Source: Coriobacteriales bacterium (GTDB lineage Bacteria > Actinomycetota > Coriobacteriia > Coriobacteriales > UBA8131). Taken from it: a stretch of 41,124 bases of DNA. Location: positions 1 to 41,124 of the forward strand of contig JAISGO010000005.1 of the NCBI GenBank assembly GCA_031263025.1. Reading direction: 5' to 3'. Shown piece by piece: positions 1-7,234 of this stretch (position 1 is the first letter of the stretch; the number at the start of each line of letters is the position of its first letter). Both the position numbers and the translations under genes were made by a program. The notes beneath the pieces are model-generated. The model had not been told where the DNA came from. It saw only the letters and a program-made list of their open reading frames with translations, and made no database searches.

Positions 1-129
1 AAAACCCCCCCCCAAAACCCGTTTGAAACACCGGGCCTTAACAAGGGGACTTTAAATTTGAAAAATACAAACAATTAAAAAAATCAAACGACCCTTTGAT
101 ACGCCCAACTCAAGAAGAAAGAAAAAGAC
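1..129. other. AT-rich leader with a C homopolymer
   Basis: This short stretch precedes the first gene. It contains a run of nine C residues near its left end and then a very AT-rich segment. GGGGACTTTAAATTT near position 46 resembles one half of the GGGGACAC repeat family seen elsewhere in the window, so the left end may be a truncated copy. A purine-rich tract (AAGAAGAAAGAAAAA, about 113-127) lies directly upstream of the GTG start at 130 and is the only ribosome-binding candidate. I cannot assign a promoter with confidence. Confidence 0.3.
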
Positions 130-1110
130 GTGCCCACCCGCGAAAATGACCCCACTATCCTCTCCATCATCACCGCCGTCTACCTTGGCTTCGATGATAC
201 GACAGAGCTCGCGCAGGAAGCTGCTTTCCTGCGCGAGCTGGCCGAGAGTTACCTGGCTTTCGACCAAGCACTGAACAAAGCCAGTGCCGGGCAGCTGCAC
301 TGCGAGTGGCTGCTCTGCGTCGATAACACGGAACCGCAAGCAAGCGCTTGGCAGCAGGGCGACTTGGCCGAGGTCAAGACCTGCGCCCAGCGCATCCTCT
401 ACACCGGCAAGGCCCACAGCGGGGCGGCCCTTGGCCGCGACCTCTGCTTCGCCGAGGCGCGCGGAGCCTGGCTCCTGCCGATCGACGGCGACGACCACCT
501 CGCCCTGCGTGACGCCTCGATCGCGAAACTAGCCCAAGTCTTGCGCGACGAGCGCTACCAGGAGTATGGCTATATCGGTTGCAGCCAAGAGCTCTACTAC
601 CGCGAAGATGAGACCTACCGTCTCTGCAAGGGTTTTCAATCGGACGTGGCCTGCGGGGCCGTCGAGGACATCAAGCTCAAGGCCAAAAGCAAGGACTTAG
701 CCAGGGCTTGGGGCGATCTTGGCGCCGTGCCATTCCACTCCGGCAACGCGCTCTGGAACTGCGCCAAGCTCTTCGACTACGCTGGCGAGGCCCCCTGGGA
801 CCCGGCTACCACCAGTGAGAACACCGTTTTGCTGTTGGAGTATTCGACCCAAACAAACGGGCTTTTCGCCCCGCTCCTGACCACCAAGGAGTACCGCTGC
901 GGCCATGCATCCACCACCACCGCCACGAGCTACCTGGCCGGCCAGGACGACGAGCAGGCAGCGCTGGCAGCCCGGATCGGAGTCGGCTACACTGAGCTGC
1001 CCCGTTTTGACGGCGCCGCCATCACCAAGGTGCCGCTCGAGATTATCGAGGCCGACCCGGCAGGCCAGGCCGCATTGGCCAAGCTCAGGAACTGGGCGGC
1101 GACAGCTTAG
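130..1110 (+). CDS. Glycosyltransferase family 2-like protein
   Basis: The 326-residue product starts with LSIITAVYLG, the usual first beta strand of a GT-A fold nucleotide-sugar domain. It has GRDLCFAEARGAWLLPIDGD at about residues 104-123, which matches the N-x-G-x3-A-x-G-x(4-5)-D-x-D-D region of family 2 transferases, where the DxD-like acidic cluster (DGDDH) binds metal and UDP-sugar. The remainder is not diagnostic, so donor and acceptor cannot be named. No signal peptide or membrane segment is visible, so a cytoplasmic protein is likely. The start is a GTG behind a purine-rich tract. The gene stands alone: the next genes are on the other strand. It could be a degenerate family member, since the usual C-terminal ED/QxxRW motif is not obvious. 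Confidence 0.65.
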   Translation: MPTRENDPTILSIITAVYLGFDDTTELAQEAAFLRELAESYLAFDQALNKASAGQLHCEWLLCVDNTEPQASAWQQGDLAEVKTCAQRILYTGKAHSGAALGRDLCFAEARGAWLLPIDGDDHLALRDASIAKLAQVLRDERYQEYGYIGCSQELYYREDETYRLCKGFQSDVACGAVEDIKLKAKSKDLARAWGDLGAVPFHSGNALWNCAKLFDYAGEAPWDPATTSENTVLLLEYSTQTNGLFAPLLTTKEYRCGHASTTTATSYLAGQDDEQAALAARIGVGYTELPRFDGAAITKVPLEIIEADPAGQAALAKLRNWAATA

Positions 1111-1154
1111 CTGTCGTTCCCTTGACATGAGCCAACTTCGGGCACAGCTATAGA

Positions 1155-1430
1155 TTATTTGAACAAATCGTCATGTGAGCCGCTGTGTTCAAGAACCACC
1201 ACCGTATCGTCTGCCCGGTAGACTAAAAGCCAATCGGGCTTCCAAGTCACATGCAGCTCCCGAGTGCCTCGCCAAATGCCCTTGAGCTCGTGGTCCTTAT
1301 GACTTTTAGGAATCGGCTTATCGGCGACCAGCAAAGCGAGGATTTTACGAAGTTCATCAAAGTCGTAGTGCTTCTTCTTCAGGCGTTTGATTTCCCGGGC
1401 GAAAGCCGCGGTGAATTTAAGTTCGCGCAT
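1155..1430 (-). CDS. yafQ: YafQ/RelE-type mRNA interferase toxin
   Basis: The 91-residue basic protein matches the YafQ branch of the RelE superfamily in length and motifs. It has an N-terminal F-x(3)-IKRLKKKHYD helix, then HELKGIWRGTRELHVTWKPD and the C-terminal LVYRADDTVVVLEHSGSHDDLF. In YafQ proteins the HELKG histidine, the D-W-x-L-x-Y strand and the terminal G-[ST]-H-[AS]-[DE]-LF motif surround the ribosome-dependent mRNA cleavage site; all are present, so an active toxin is expected. The gene overlaps the antitoxin stop by one base (TAATG), the usual coupled arrangement. Family knowledge says the antitoxin neutralises it and represses the shared operon. Confidence 0.9.
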   Translation of the reverse strand: MRELKFTAAFAREIKRLKKKHYDFDELRKILALLVADKPIPKSHKDHELKGIWRGTRELHVTWKPDWLLVYRADDTVVVLEHSGSHDDLFK

Positions 1431-1717
1431 TATACGCCAAGTGCTTCAAACAGCTCGTCCACGCTACGATAGCCCTTGCGTTTAATCCTACCGTCGATGA
1501 TTGCGTTGCCTTCTTCGATCGCAGCAGCCAAATCGTCATTGGGCACCTCGTCGAGGCTGTCATCGATCGTCAAAGGTAGCTTGCGCTCATTGGCTGCCAT
1601 GGTTACGAACATGCGCAGGGCAGAAGCCATATCCAAGCCATAGCGCGAGAACACACGAGTTGCTTGATCCTTAATCTGTGGGCTTACTCTAGTAGCGATT
1701 TGCACTGCAGCAGACAT
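1430..1717 (-). CDS. dinJ: RelB/DinJ-family antitoxin
   Basis: The 95-residue protein begins AAVQIATRVSPQIKDQA, the ribbon-helix-helix N-terminus of DinJ/RelB antitoxins. It continues with a helix containing MASALRMFVTMAAN, and has an acidic C-terminal half that would wrap the toxin. It is translated just before the YafQ-type toxin with a one-base overlap. The ATG is preceded by GGGAGTAAC, a clear Shine-Dalgarno sequence. A promoter lies immediately upstream, and family members repress it as a complex with the toxin. Its first 13 residues are nearly the same as those of the antitoxin at 2523, which is paired with a different kind of toxin. Confidence 0.88.
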   Translation of the reverse strand: MSAAVQIATRVSPQIKDQATRVFSRYGLDMASALRMFVTMAANERKLPLTIDDSLDEVPNDDLAAAIEEGNAIIDGRIKRKGYRSVDELFEALGV

Positions 1718-1747
1718 GTTACTCCCTATACTTTGAATGTCTGTTAT

Positions 1748-1777
1748 ATTTTACACCGTTTTTATATCATTTTGCAA
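1748..1777 (-). promoter_or_regulatory. Promoter of the yafQ-dinJ type operon
   Basis: Read on the minus strand, TTGCAA (1772-1777) and TAAAAT (1748-1753) are separated by 18 bases and lie about 30 bases before the antitoxin start, with GGGAG as the ribosome site. The fit to a sigma-70 type promoter is good. A related -35 (TTGCAG) and ribosome site (GGGAGTAA) precede the second antitoxin at 2523. Confidence 0.6.
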
Positions 1778-1853
1778 CTTTTTTTGTCCTCAAACTAGCG
1801 CATGGCGACACAACCAACGCAATGCATCATGGAGACGTGGCGCTGCGAATGTA

Positions 1854-2426
1854 TTAGAAGAAGATGGCGAAATCAAAAGCCGCCGTTACCAGCCCGATGA
1901 CCGCGAGCGGGATGAGCCCGTCGATGAAACCCACCAACCCGCTTAGGCGGTAGAAGAGCACATAACAGACAAGGCTTGCCACCAGGGCCAGGATGGTCAA
2001 GACCAGGAAAACAATCGCAACTGGCACGCCTACGCCGCTACCGGCCAACATGTTCAACTCCACCAACATGATCATCGCCCAGAGTACGATGAGGACGAGC
2101 TCGGTGGTAGGTTGGCGCTTAAAGGCCAACCAGGTCAAGGCGAGCAAGATGAAGTAAGCCACCACCCCGGCCACGAAGATTGCCGTATTGGGCATGAGCG
2201 CACCCCGGCCCGCCCCCGCCATGAGGGCGCGCGCTAAGAAGACCACCGCCACCACCCCGGCCCCCACCGCCGGCAGCAGCAGCCAGCCGCTCTTCCAACC
2301 CTTAATCGCGCCCACCGGCCGGAAGGCCACCACCCACCACGCGATATAGAATACCGCGCAGACCACCAGGCACAGGTTACCCCAGAAAATCCCGCGTGCG
2401 ACGCTGCTCATGTTTTGTATCCCCAT
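1854..2426 (-). CDS. Small multi-pass membrane protein, unknown
   Basis: The 190-residue product is strongly hydrophobic and shows about six membrane segments (roughly residues 10-33, 44-65, 80-103, 108-128, 133-155 and 163-187). They are joined by short loops such as KRQPTTE. I recognise no catalytic motif or named family, and no function is proposed. TAAGAT lies six bases upstream of the ATG (2433-2438), so the transcript may be leaderless; there is no Shine-Dalgarno sequence before this ATG. A second ATG five codons in is an alternative start. The gene sits alone between two toxin-antitoxin modules, with no partner on its strand. Confidence 0.6.
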   Translation of the reverse strand: MGIQNMSSVARGIFWGNLCLVVCAVFYIAWWVVAFRPVGAIKGWKSGWLLLPAVGAGVVAVVFLARALMAGAGRGALMPNTAIFVAGVVAYFILLALTWLAFKRQPTTELVLIVLWAMIMLVELNMLAGSGVGVPVAIVFLVLTILALVASLVCYVLFYRLSGLVGFIDGLIPLAVIGLVTAAFDFAIFF

Positions 2427-2466
2427 GCGCCTATCTTAGTGCAAGAACATGAACCATATATGCCCC

Positions 2467-2495
2467 TTGCAGAAGTGGCTTTCCCTCGTTATAAT
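2467..2495 (+). promoter_or_regulatory. Promoter of the dinJ-like/mazF operon
   Basis: TTGCAG (2467-2472) and a perfect TATAAT (2490-2495) are 17 bases apart. The ATG at 2523 follows after GGGAG with a five-base gap. ACAATTGTTAAC just downstream of the -10 contains overlapping small palindromes and is a plausible operator for the ribbon-helix-helix antitoxin. Confidence 0.7.
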
Positions 2496-2522
2496 CACAA
2501 TTGTTAACGATTGGGAGTAAAA

Positions 2523-2774
2523 ATGGCAACTGTGCAAATCGCCACTCGCGTCAGCGAGCGCCAGAACCGCATCTTCCGTGCGACCACCAAACGCCTGGGC
2601 ACCACCCCGGCCGATGCGTTGCGTATGTTCATCGCCACTTTCAACGAAAACCAAGGCTTCCCCTACGAAGTGCGGCTCAGCGTTAAACCAGAGGTCGAGC
2701 CGTTTGCAAGCGAGGAGGAAGCGACAGCCTTCGCCTGGAATCTCTCTCAACAGGTGCTTAATGAAGCGCGCTGA
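2523..2774 (+). CDS. RelB/DinJ-like antitoxin of a MazF-type toxin
   Basis: The 83-residue protein starts MATVQIATRVSERQNRIF and contains TPADALRMFIATFNENQ, matching the ribbon-helix-helix half of DinJ/RelB antitoxins. The C-terminal half is acidic (PEVEPFASEEEATAF). I chose ATG 2523 because GGGAG is five bases upstream; an upstream in-frame TTG at 2511 overlaps that ribosome site. The frame overlaps the next gene by 14 bases, so the two are translationally coupled. DinJ-type proteins usually pair with YafQ/RelE toxins, so pairing with a PemK/MazF toxin is unusual. Repression of its own promoter is expected from the family. Confidence 0.8.
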   Translation: MATVQIATRVSERQNRIFRATTKRLGTTPADALRMFIATFNENQGFPYEVRLSVKPEVEPFASEEEATAFAWNLSQQVLNEAR

Positions 2775-3096
2775 ACTCTGGACCATCCGCAGCAGCGGCT
2801 ACGCCAGCAAGGCGCGACCGGTACTGGTCCTGCAAAACGATTTGCGCGAAGACTTTGACTCGGTGGTACTTTGCCTTTTGACGAGTTACGACCGCGGCAA
2901 GGTGGACACCCACGTGAAAATAGATCCAACTCCTGAAAACGGCTTGCACAAGACTAGCTATGTGATGACAGAAAAACTTATCACTACGCCAAAAAGCGAA
3001 CTTGGTAGCTGCATCGGATGCCTCACTGTTGAACAAATGCACGCCGTCTCCCATGCGCTCGCCCAGGTCCTAGAGATTCGCCCAGAGGATCTTTAA
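2761..3096 (+). CDS. mazF: MazF/PemK-type endoribonuclease toxin
   Basis: The 111-residue product begins MKRAELWTIRSSGYASKARP and continues VLVLQNDLREDFDSVVLCLLTSYD. This matches the first strands of the MazF/PemK barrel, where the family has G-[ED]-I/V-W at the start, a K-x-RPVL-ulq strand and a later S/T used in RNA cleavage. KSELGSCIGCLTVEQM near residues 77-92 corresponds to the K-S-x-L-g-x-l-s region. The start is ATG 2761, inside the end of the antitoxin gene. The usual catalytic Arg in KxRP is present (KARP). It is probably a sequence-specific mRNA interferase in the cytoplasm. Confidence 0.8.
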   Translation: MKRAELWTIRSSGYASKARPVLVLQNDLREDFDSVVLCLLTSYDRGKVDTHVKIDPTPENGLHKTSYVMTEKLITTPKSELGSCIGCLTVEQMHAVSHALAQVLEIRPEDL

Positions 3097-3116
3097 GATA
3101 ATAACTGGGGCGTTCT

Positions 3117-3653
3117 ATGGCAAAATCTTTCCAGACATCTATCATCTACCTGGCCGGCGGCTGTTTTTGGGGCTTGCAGCGCTACCTTGAGCGAGTGCCG
3201 GGCGTGGTTTCGACTACGGTCGGCTATGCGCAAGGTGAGGGTCACGAGCGCCCCGCAGGCGGCGCCGAGTGCGTGCGGGTCGAGTATGATCCTGACGCGC
3301 TGCCGCTCGAGGTGCTCTTGGAGCTGCTCTACTGGGTAATCGACCCGACTGCGCAAGACCATCAAGGCAACGACCGCGGTCCGGCCTACCGCACGGGCAT
3401 TTATTGGGAGACGGGTGCGGGCGGCGCTGAGGCCGCCCAGACGGTCACGAGCTCGCTGACCGCCTTGCAAGAGCGCTATGATCATCCCGTCATGGTTGAA
3501 GCCGCTCCCCTGGCCAACTTCGAGCCTGCCGATGACTGGCACCAGGACTATCTGCAAAAAAACCCTAGCGGCTACTGCCACATCCCGCTCGCCAAAATCG
3601 CCCAGGCGTCGGATAAGGCGGAGCGCTTGCGCCGCGACATGCGCGATTTCTAG
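3117..3653 (+). CDS. msrA: Peptide methionine sulfoxide reductase A with an internal deletion
   Basis: MsrA reduces methionine-S-sulfoxide in proteins using thioredoxin. The 178-residue protein has the signature GGCFWG with catalytic Cys16, DHQGNDRGPAYRTGIYW for substrate binding, HQDYLQKNP, and PSGYCHI near the C-terminus with a possible resolving Cys. Compared with typical enzymes, the stretch between GY (residue 36 on) and AE-x-VRVEYDP is about eight residues short. The usual NPTYxxVCxGxTGH block is absent, so the active-site tyrosine of that block is missing, while the following Glu is kept. The ATG follows GGGGCG. A GGGGACAC palindrome lies just past its stop. Activity may be altered; the family assignment is firm. 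Confidence 0.92.
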   Translation: MAKSFQTSIIYLAGGCFWGLQRYLERVPGVVSTTVGYAQGEGHERPAGGAECVRVEYDPDALPLEVLLELLYWVIDPTAQDHQGNDRGPAYRTGIYWETGAGGAEAAQTVTSSLTALQERYDHPVMVEAAPLANFEPADDWHQDYLQKNPSGYCHIPLAKIAQASDKAERLRRDMRDF

Positions 3654-3667
3654 TTTTGGATAGTTTC

Positions 3668-3691
3668 GGGGACACTCTATAGAGTGTCCCC
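3668..3691. repeat. GGGGACAC-family palindrome, minimal copy
   Basis: This is a perfect 24-base palindrome: GGGGACACTCTA followed by its reverse complement. It lies between the convergent ends of msrA and the lipase-like gene, where it could act as a bidirectional terminator. It is the shortest member of a repeat family that recurs between genes throughout the window. Confidence 0.8.
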
Positions 3692-3699
3692 AGTAGACC

Positions 3700-4440
3700 C
3701 TAAAATCCCCGTTGTTTGAGCTCGGAGACGATGCGGATGAAGAACTCAGGGTGCTTGCCCAGCGCACTATGGGCGACGCTGGCGCCGCCGGCGCGGCGCA
3801 GCACGCCCCGGAAGTGGGGGCCATCCGCACCGGCCGAACGCAGCGAGACTAGGCCGTCGTTGGGACCGCCGCCGACCTTGGCCAGGACCGCCGCCATCAT
3901 GGCGTTGCCGGGATTCTCCCGCCAGTGCTCCTGAATCAGGGCAAAGCTTTGATAGTAGACGCCGGGCTGGTCCGGGCACTCCGCGTCGAGGGCGCAGGCG
4001 CCACGCCTTTTGAGCTCGCCGAGCAGGACGTAGCAGCGCGGCCGCTCATCGCCAGCCAGGCGGTAGCAGGCATCGACTATCCAGCCCACCGGCCGATAGA
4101 AAGGCCGGGGCAGCATCATACGGTCGGCCATCACCGAGCCGTGATGGGGCGTGGCGATGGTAGTCAGGCTCGCCACCATCGGCGCGCCGCCGTGCGAGGC
4201 CAAATAGCGGGCCTCGAGGCCGCCCTTGGAGTGAGCGATCAAATTGACCTTGTCTACGCTAGAGGCGCAGGCCGACTCGGCCACCGCGCAGGCGAGCTGT
4301 CCGGCGCCCTGCTCGACCGAGCCCATCGCGTCTTCGCCGCCGTAGAAGACCCGGGCGCCCCGCTCCTCGAGCGCTGTGCGCACCGCTCCCCATTGCTTCT
4401 CTTCACCGCGTCGGGTGCAACCGATGCCGTGGGCGAGCAC
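3700..4440 (-). CDS. Lipase-like alpha/beta hydrolase, start uncertain
   Basis: From the first standard start (GTG 4440) the product is 246 residues. LAHGIGC at the N-terminus is the oxyanion-hole HG motif of bacterial lipases, and NLIAHSKGGLEARYL carries the nucleophile-elbow G/A-x-S-x-G serine. ATPHHGS is also typical. A late Asp (NDGLVS) and His (VAHSALGKHPEF) are candidates for the rest of the triad. The GTG lacks a ribosome site. The open frame continues upstream with RYPV directly before V-LAHG, exactly as in lipases (YPVVLVHG). An ideal GGAGG sits at 4526-4530 seven bases before an in-frame ATA at 4516-4518. The true N-terminus is therefore probably about 26 residues longer. No secretion signal is obvious. 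Confidence 0.72.
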   Translation of the reverse strand: MLAHGIGCTRRGEEKQWGAVRTALEERGARVFYGGEDAMGSVEQGAGQLACAVAESACASSVDKVNLIAHSKGGLEARYLASHGGAPMVASLTTIATPHHGSVMADRMMLPRPFYRPVGWIVDACYRLAGDERPRCYVLLGELKRRGACALDAECPDQPGVYYQSFALIQEHWRENPGNAMMAAVLAKVGGGPNDGLVSLRSAGADGPHFRGVLRRAGGASVAHSALGKHPEFFIRIVSELKQRGF

Positions 4441-4540
4441 GACCGGATAGCGCGTCGCACAGTCGAGCGGGGGCAGAGATGCCTGCGTGCCCTGGAGACT
4501 GTCCGTCTCTGGTTTTATTCTGTTTCCTCCCCTTGCAGCT

Positions 4541-4948
4541 TTAGAACGTGACCGTGCGCGGCTCGGCGGTGAAGCTCGAGAAGGTCGCGGTGGCGTCCTT
4601 CATGTAGAGCACGGTGGTGTTGCCGTCGTTCTCATCGTACATGCGGCGGAGCGCCGGGTAGGCGTCAAGCATGTGCTTGCTCGCCTCGACGCGCGGATCG
4701 TCGACCAGAGTGCAGGCCACCCGCAGCCAGGAGCCGCCATCCGGGGCCAAGGCGCAGAGCTCGACTCTGGGGTTGGCCATGATCTGCTTGTAGACGTCCT
4801 TGACCTTGCCGGTCTGGACGTAGAGCTTGTCCTCGAACTTGTCGACGGTACCGAAGGCGCGCACCCGCGGCTGGTCGCCGTCAGTGGTGGCCAGATAATA
4901 GATGTTGGCTGCCTTCAAGAAATCATTGACTTCGTCAATCGCTGCCAT
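4541..4948 (-). CDS. PPOX-family FMN-binding split-barrel protein
   Basis: The 135-residue protein has the layout of small pyridoxamine 5'-phosphate oxidase-like flavoproteins. It has an N-terminal helix, then IYYLATTDGDQPRVRAFG, KLYVQTGKVKDVYKQIMANP and VELCALAPDGGSWLRV, the strands that bind FMN in a homodimer. Substrate is unknown; related proteins reduce F420, biliverdin or other cofactors, or act as general flavoreductases. The ATG is preceded by GAGGTAGAAG. The lipase-like gene follows 20-odd bases downstream on the same strand, so the two may be co-transcribed. Confidence 0.82.
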   Translation of the reverse strand: MAAIDEVNDFLKAANIYYLATTDGDQPRVRAFGTVDKFEDKLYVQTGKVKDVYKQIMANPRVELCALAPDGGSWLRVACTLVDDPRVEASKHMLDAYPALRRMYDENDGNTTVLYMKDATATFSSFTAEPRTVTF

Positions 4949-5083
4949 CTTCTACCTCGCTTTTCTTGTTGATTTGTCGATACAGCGATACTCTAGCACA
5001 CCAGCGGGGCCTGTCTGGCAGGATTTGGCGGAAAAGTTAGAATGAGCCTTTGCAAGAGAAAACCACGCGAGAAAAGGGCGAAT

Positions 5084-5656
5084 ATGGCAAAGCGCAAAAT
5101 CCTGGTGGTCTGCGGGCATCCCTATGGAGAGAGCTTCGACCATGCCTGCTACGAGGCTTATCTGGAAGGCTTAGAAAAAGCACAGGTTGAAGTGGAGAGC
5201 CTGGACCTGGGCGCCCTTAAGTTCGACCCAGTCTTGCGCATGGGCTATAGCCACCGCATGCCCCAAGACGACGAGATCGACCGCTCGCAGGAGCTGATCA
5301 AGTGGGCCAACCAGCTCGTCATCTTCTACCCGATCTGGTTTAGCAACATGCCCAGCCTGCTCAAGGGTTGGCTGGAGCGCACCATCACCCCCAAGTTCGC
5401 CTACAACATGAAGGGCCTCGGCACCGTCAAGCACCTGGCCGGGCGCAGCGCCGAGGTCTTCGTCAGCTGCGACAGCCCGACCATCATCTACAAGCTCTTC
5501 CGCCTGCCCCAGTGGGAGATCGGCAACCGCCTGCTGTCGATGGCCGGCATCCGCATCCACGGCTTCCACATCTTCGGCTCCTGCCATGCAAAATCCGACC
5601 AGCAGCGCCGCGATTACCTGGATCAGCTGGGGAGGCGTGCAGCTACATTGAGTTAG
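5084..5656 (+). CDS. NAD(P)H-dependent oxidoreductase, flavodoxin-like fold
   Basis: The 190-residue product resembles the NQO1/KefF/MdaB group, which transfer hydride from NAD(P)H to quinones or azo compounds through FMN/FAD. Visible elements are KILVVCGHPYGESFDHAC (phosphate-binding loop with the GHP-x(3)-S core), DEIDRSQELIKWANQLVIFY, PIWFSNMPSLLKGWLER (conserved P-x-W-x(2)-P-x-xKGW) and HIFGSCHAKS. I preferred ATG 5084, which has AGGG six bases upstream, to ATG 5042, which has no ribosome site. The protein is cytosolic. It fits the oxidative and electrophile stress theme of the neighbourhood. Confidence 0.85.
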   Translation: MAKRKILVVCGHPYGESFDHACYEAYLEGLEKAQVEVESLDLGALKFDPVLRMGYSHRMPQDDEIDRSQELIKWANQLVIFYPIWFSNMPSLLKGWLERTITPKFAYNMKGLGTVKHLAGRSAEVFVSCDSPTIIYKLFRLPQWEIGNRLLSMAGIRIHGFHIFGSCHAKSDQQRRDYLDQLGRRAATLS

Positions 5657-5898
5657 TGTCTCCGCTTGGAACCAGGCTGTTTAGGCCGCCCCGTTTCGTC
5701 CGCGCTGCTGCCCTACGCTAGCGATTGCCAAATTGGGACTGTCCCCATTCGGCAATTCACCACCACGCTACCACCAGGGACACTTAGCATTAAAATCGCC
5801 GTAAATGGTTATTTTTCGTCCTTACTTTCGCCAAATCTGGTTAAAATAATGACGTAAATGCAAATCGTGCAATCGGACCTCGCCTTCAAGGAGGCAGC
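5657..5898. other. Intergenic region with degenerate palindromic repeat
   Basis: About 240 bases without a gene. TTGCCAAATTGGG and CCCATTCGGCAA (about 5727-5753) form an imperfect hairpin around GACTGTCC, and AGGGACACTTAGCATTAAAATCGCC follows near 5776, so this looks like a decayed copy of the GGGGACAC repeat. TTAAAAT near 5839 may be the -10 of the ATPase gene, and AAGGAGG (5889-5895) is its strong ribosome site. Confidence 0.4.
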
Positions 5899-7209
5899 AT
5901 GGAACGTCATCTGATGGCAGACCTCATACGCTGGAAGGACACACGGGGCCGCAAGCCCGCCATCATCAATGGTGCCCGCCAAGTCGGTAAGACCTGGCTG
6001 CTCAAGGAATTCGGCAAACGCTGCTTCGACAACGTCGCCTATGTGAATTTCGACAACAACTCTGCTATGAGCTTGCTCTTCGATACGGGTTATGACATCC
6101 CGCGCCTTCTCACGGGGATCCAGGCCGAAACCGGCGAACGTATCGCAGCCGGCAAGACCCTGATCATCTTCGACGAGGTACAGGAATGCCCCAAAGCCCT
6201 CACCGCACTCAAATATTTCAACGAAGACGCTCCTGACCAGCAGATCGTCGCGGCGGGGTCCCTGCTCGGCTTAGCGGTACATCAGGGCACGGGCTATCCG
6301 GTGGGAAAAGTCACCGCCTTCGACCTTTATCCTCTCAGTTTCCGCGAATTCCTCGATGCCGTGGGTGAGGAGGCGCTTTGCGGGTTACTCAACTCTGAGG
6401 ACGCATCCGCTTTCGCCCCATTCTCGCAAAGACTGACCGCATTGTTACGGCAATACTACTTCACGGGAGGGATGCCTGAGGCAGTCGCCGCCTTCGTGGC
6501 AAGCGGCGCCCTGCAAGACGCACGAGAGGTGCAGGACCAGATCCTCCTCGGTTATCGACGCGACATCTCCAAGCACCTTGCGCCCAACGAAAGCGAGCAG
6601 ACTTTCGCGGTCTGGAATTCGCTTCCCGCCCATCTCGGCCGCGAGAACAAGAAATTCGTTTTCGGACATATCAAGGAGGGGGCTCGGGCGCGGGACTACC
6701 GCTCTGCCATCACCTGGCTTGTCGAGGCTGGTTTGGCATACCGCATCCCCCGTGTCGCCAAGCCGGGGATACCCCTGGCCGCTTATGCCGACGAATTCGC
6801 CTTCAAGCTCTTCGCCCTTGACGTGGGGCTCTTGGGCGCGATGGCAGGTTTAGACGTCAACAGCGTTCTCAAAGGCAACAGGATATTCACAGAATTCAAA
6901 GGAGCTCTCGCAGAACAATATGTCTGTCAGCAGCTCATCGCGGATTGTAAGCTTGCACCTTATTACTGGGCTGCCGAGAACTCCAGCGGAGAGGTCGATT
7001 TCCTCGTCCAGGACGGCGGCGCCACCTACCCCATCGAAGTCAAAGCGGAGGAGAACCTCCGTTCCAAGAGCCTGCGCGCTTTCAGCCAGAGGTACCCGGA
7101 AACCCATCCGCGACGTTTCTCCTTATCCGGCTACCGTGACGAATCCTGGCTGCGCAACATCCCCCTCTTCGCCATCGCCGATACCACCATCTGGTATGAT
7201 AATTACTGA
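5899..7209 (+). CDS. AAA_14/DUF4143 ATP-binding protein
   Basis: The 436-residue protein is a full-length member of the AAA_14-DUF4143 family, common in anaerobes and archaea but of unknown role. Walker A is NGARQVGKTWLL (about residue 27) and Walker B is LIIFDEVQECP (about 93). AAGSLLGL with PLSFREFLDA is the sensor region. The C-terminal DUF4143 part contains EVDFLVQDGG and PIEVKAEEN, an E-VD-...-EVKA pattern like the PD-(D/E)xK nuclease core. A nuclease-like role has been suggested by that fold but is not shown. A perfect AAGGAGG precedes the ATG. A Phd-like antitoxin follows 25 bases after its stop. A second, divergent family member lies at 12895-14160. Confidence 0.88.
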   Translation: MERHLMADLIRWKDTRGRKPAIINGARQVGKTWLLKEFGKRCFDNVAYVNFDNNSAMSLLFDTGYDIPRLLTGIQAETGERIAAGKTLIIFDEVQECPKALTALKYFNEDAPDQQIVAAGSLLGLAVHQGTGYPVGKVTAFDLYPLSFREFLDAVGEEALCGLLNSEDASAFAPFSQRLTALLRQYYFTGGMPEAVAAFVASGALQDAREVQDQILLGYRRDISKHLAPNESEQTFAVWNSLPAHLGRENKKFVFGHIKEGARARDYRSAITWLVEAGLAYRIPRVAKPGIPLAAYADEFAFKLFALDVGLLGAMAGLDVNSVLKGNRIFTEFKGALAEQYVCQQLIADCKLAPYYWAAENSSGEVDFLVQDGGATYPIEVKAEENLRSKSLRAFSQRYPETHPRRFSLSGYRDESWLRNIPLFAIADTTIWYDNY

Positions 7210-7234
7210 ATTCAGCAATTTTAAGGACATGATC

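Noticed and set aside
1-20. Run of nine C bases at the left end as a phase-variation tract
   Set aside because: It is far from any start or promoter I can define and is near the window edge; there is no frame it would switch.
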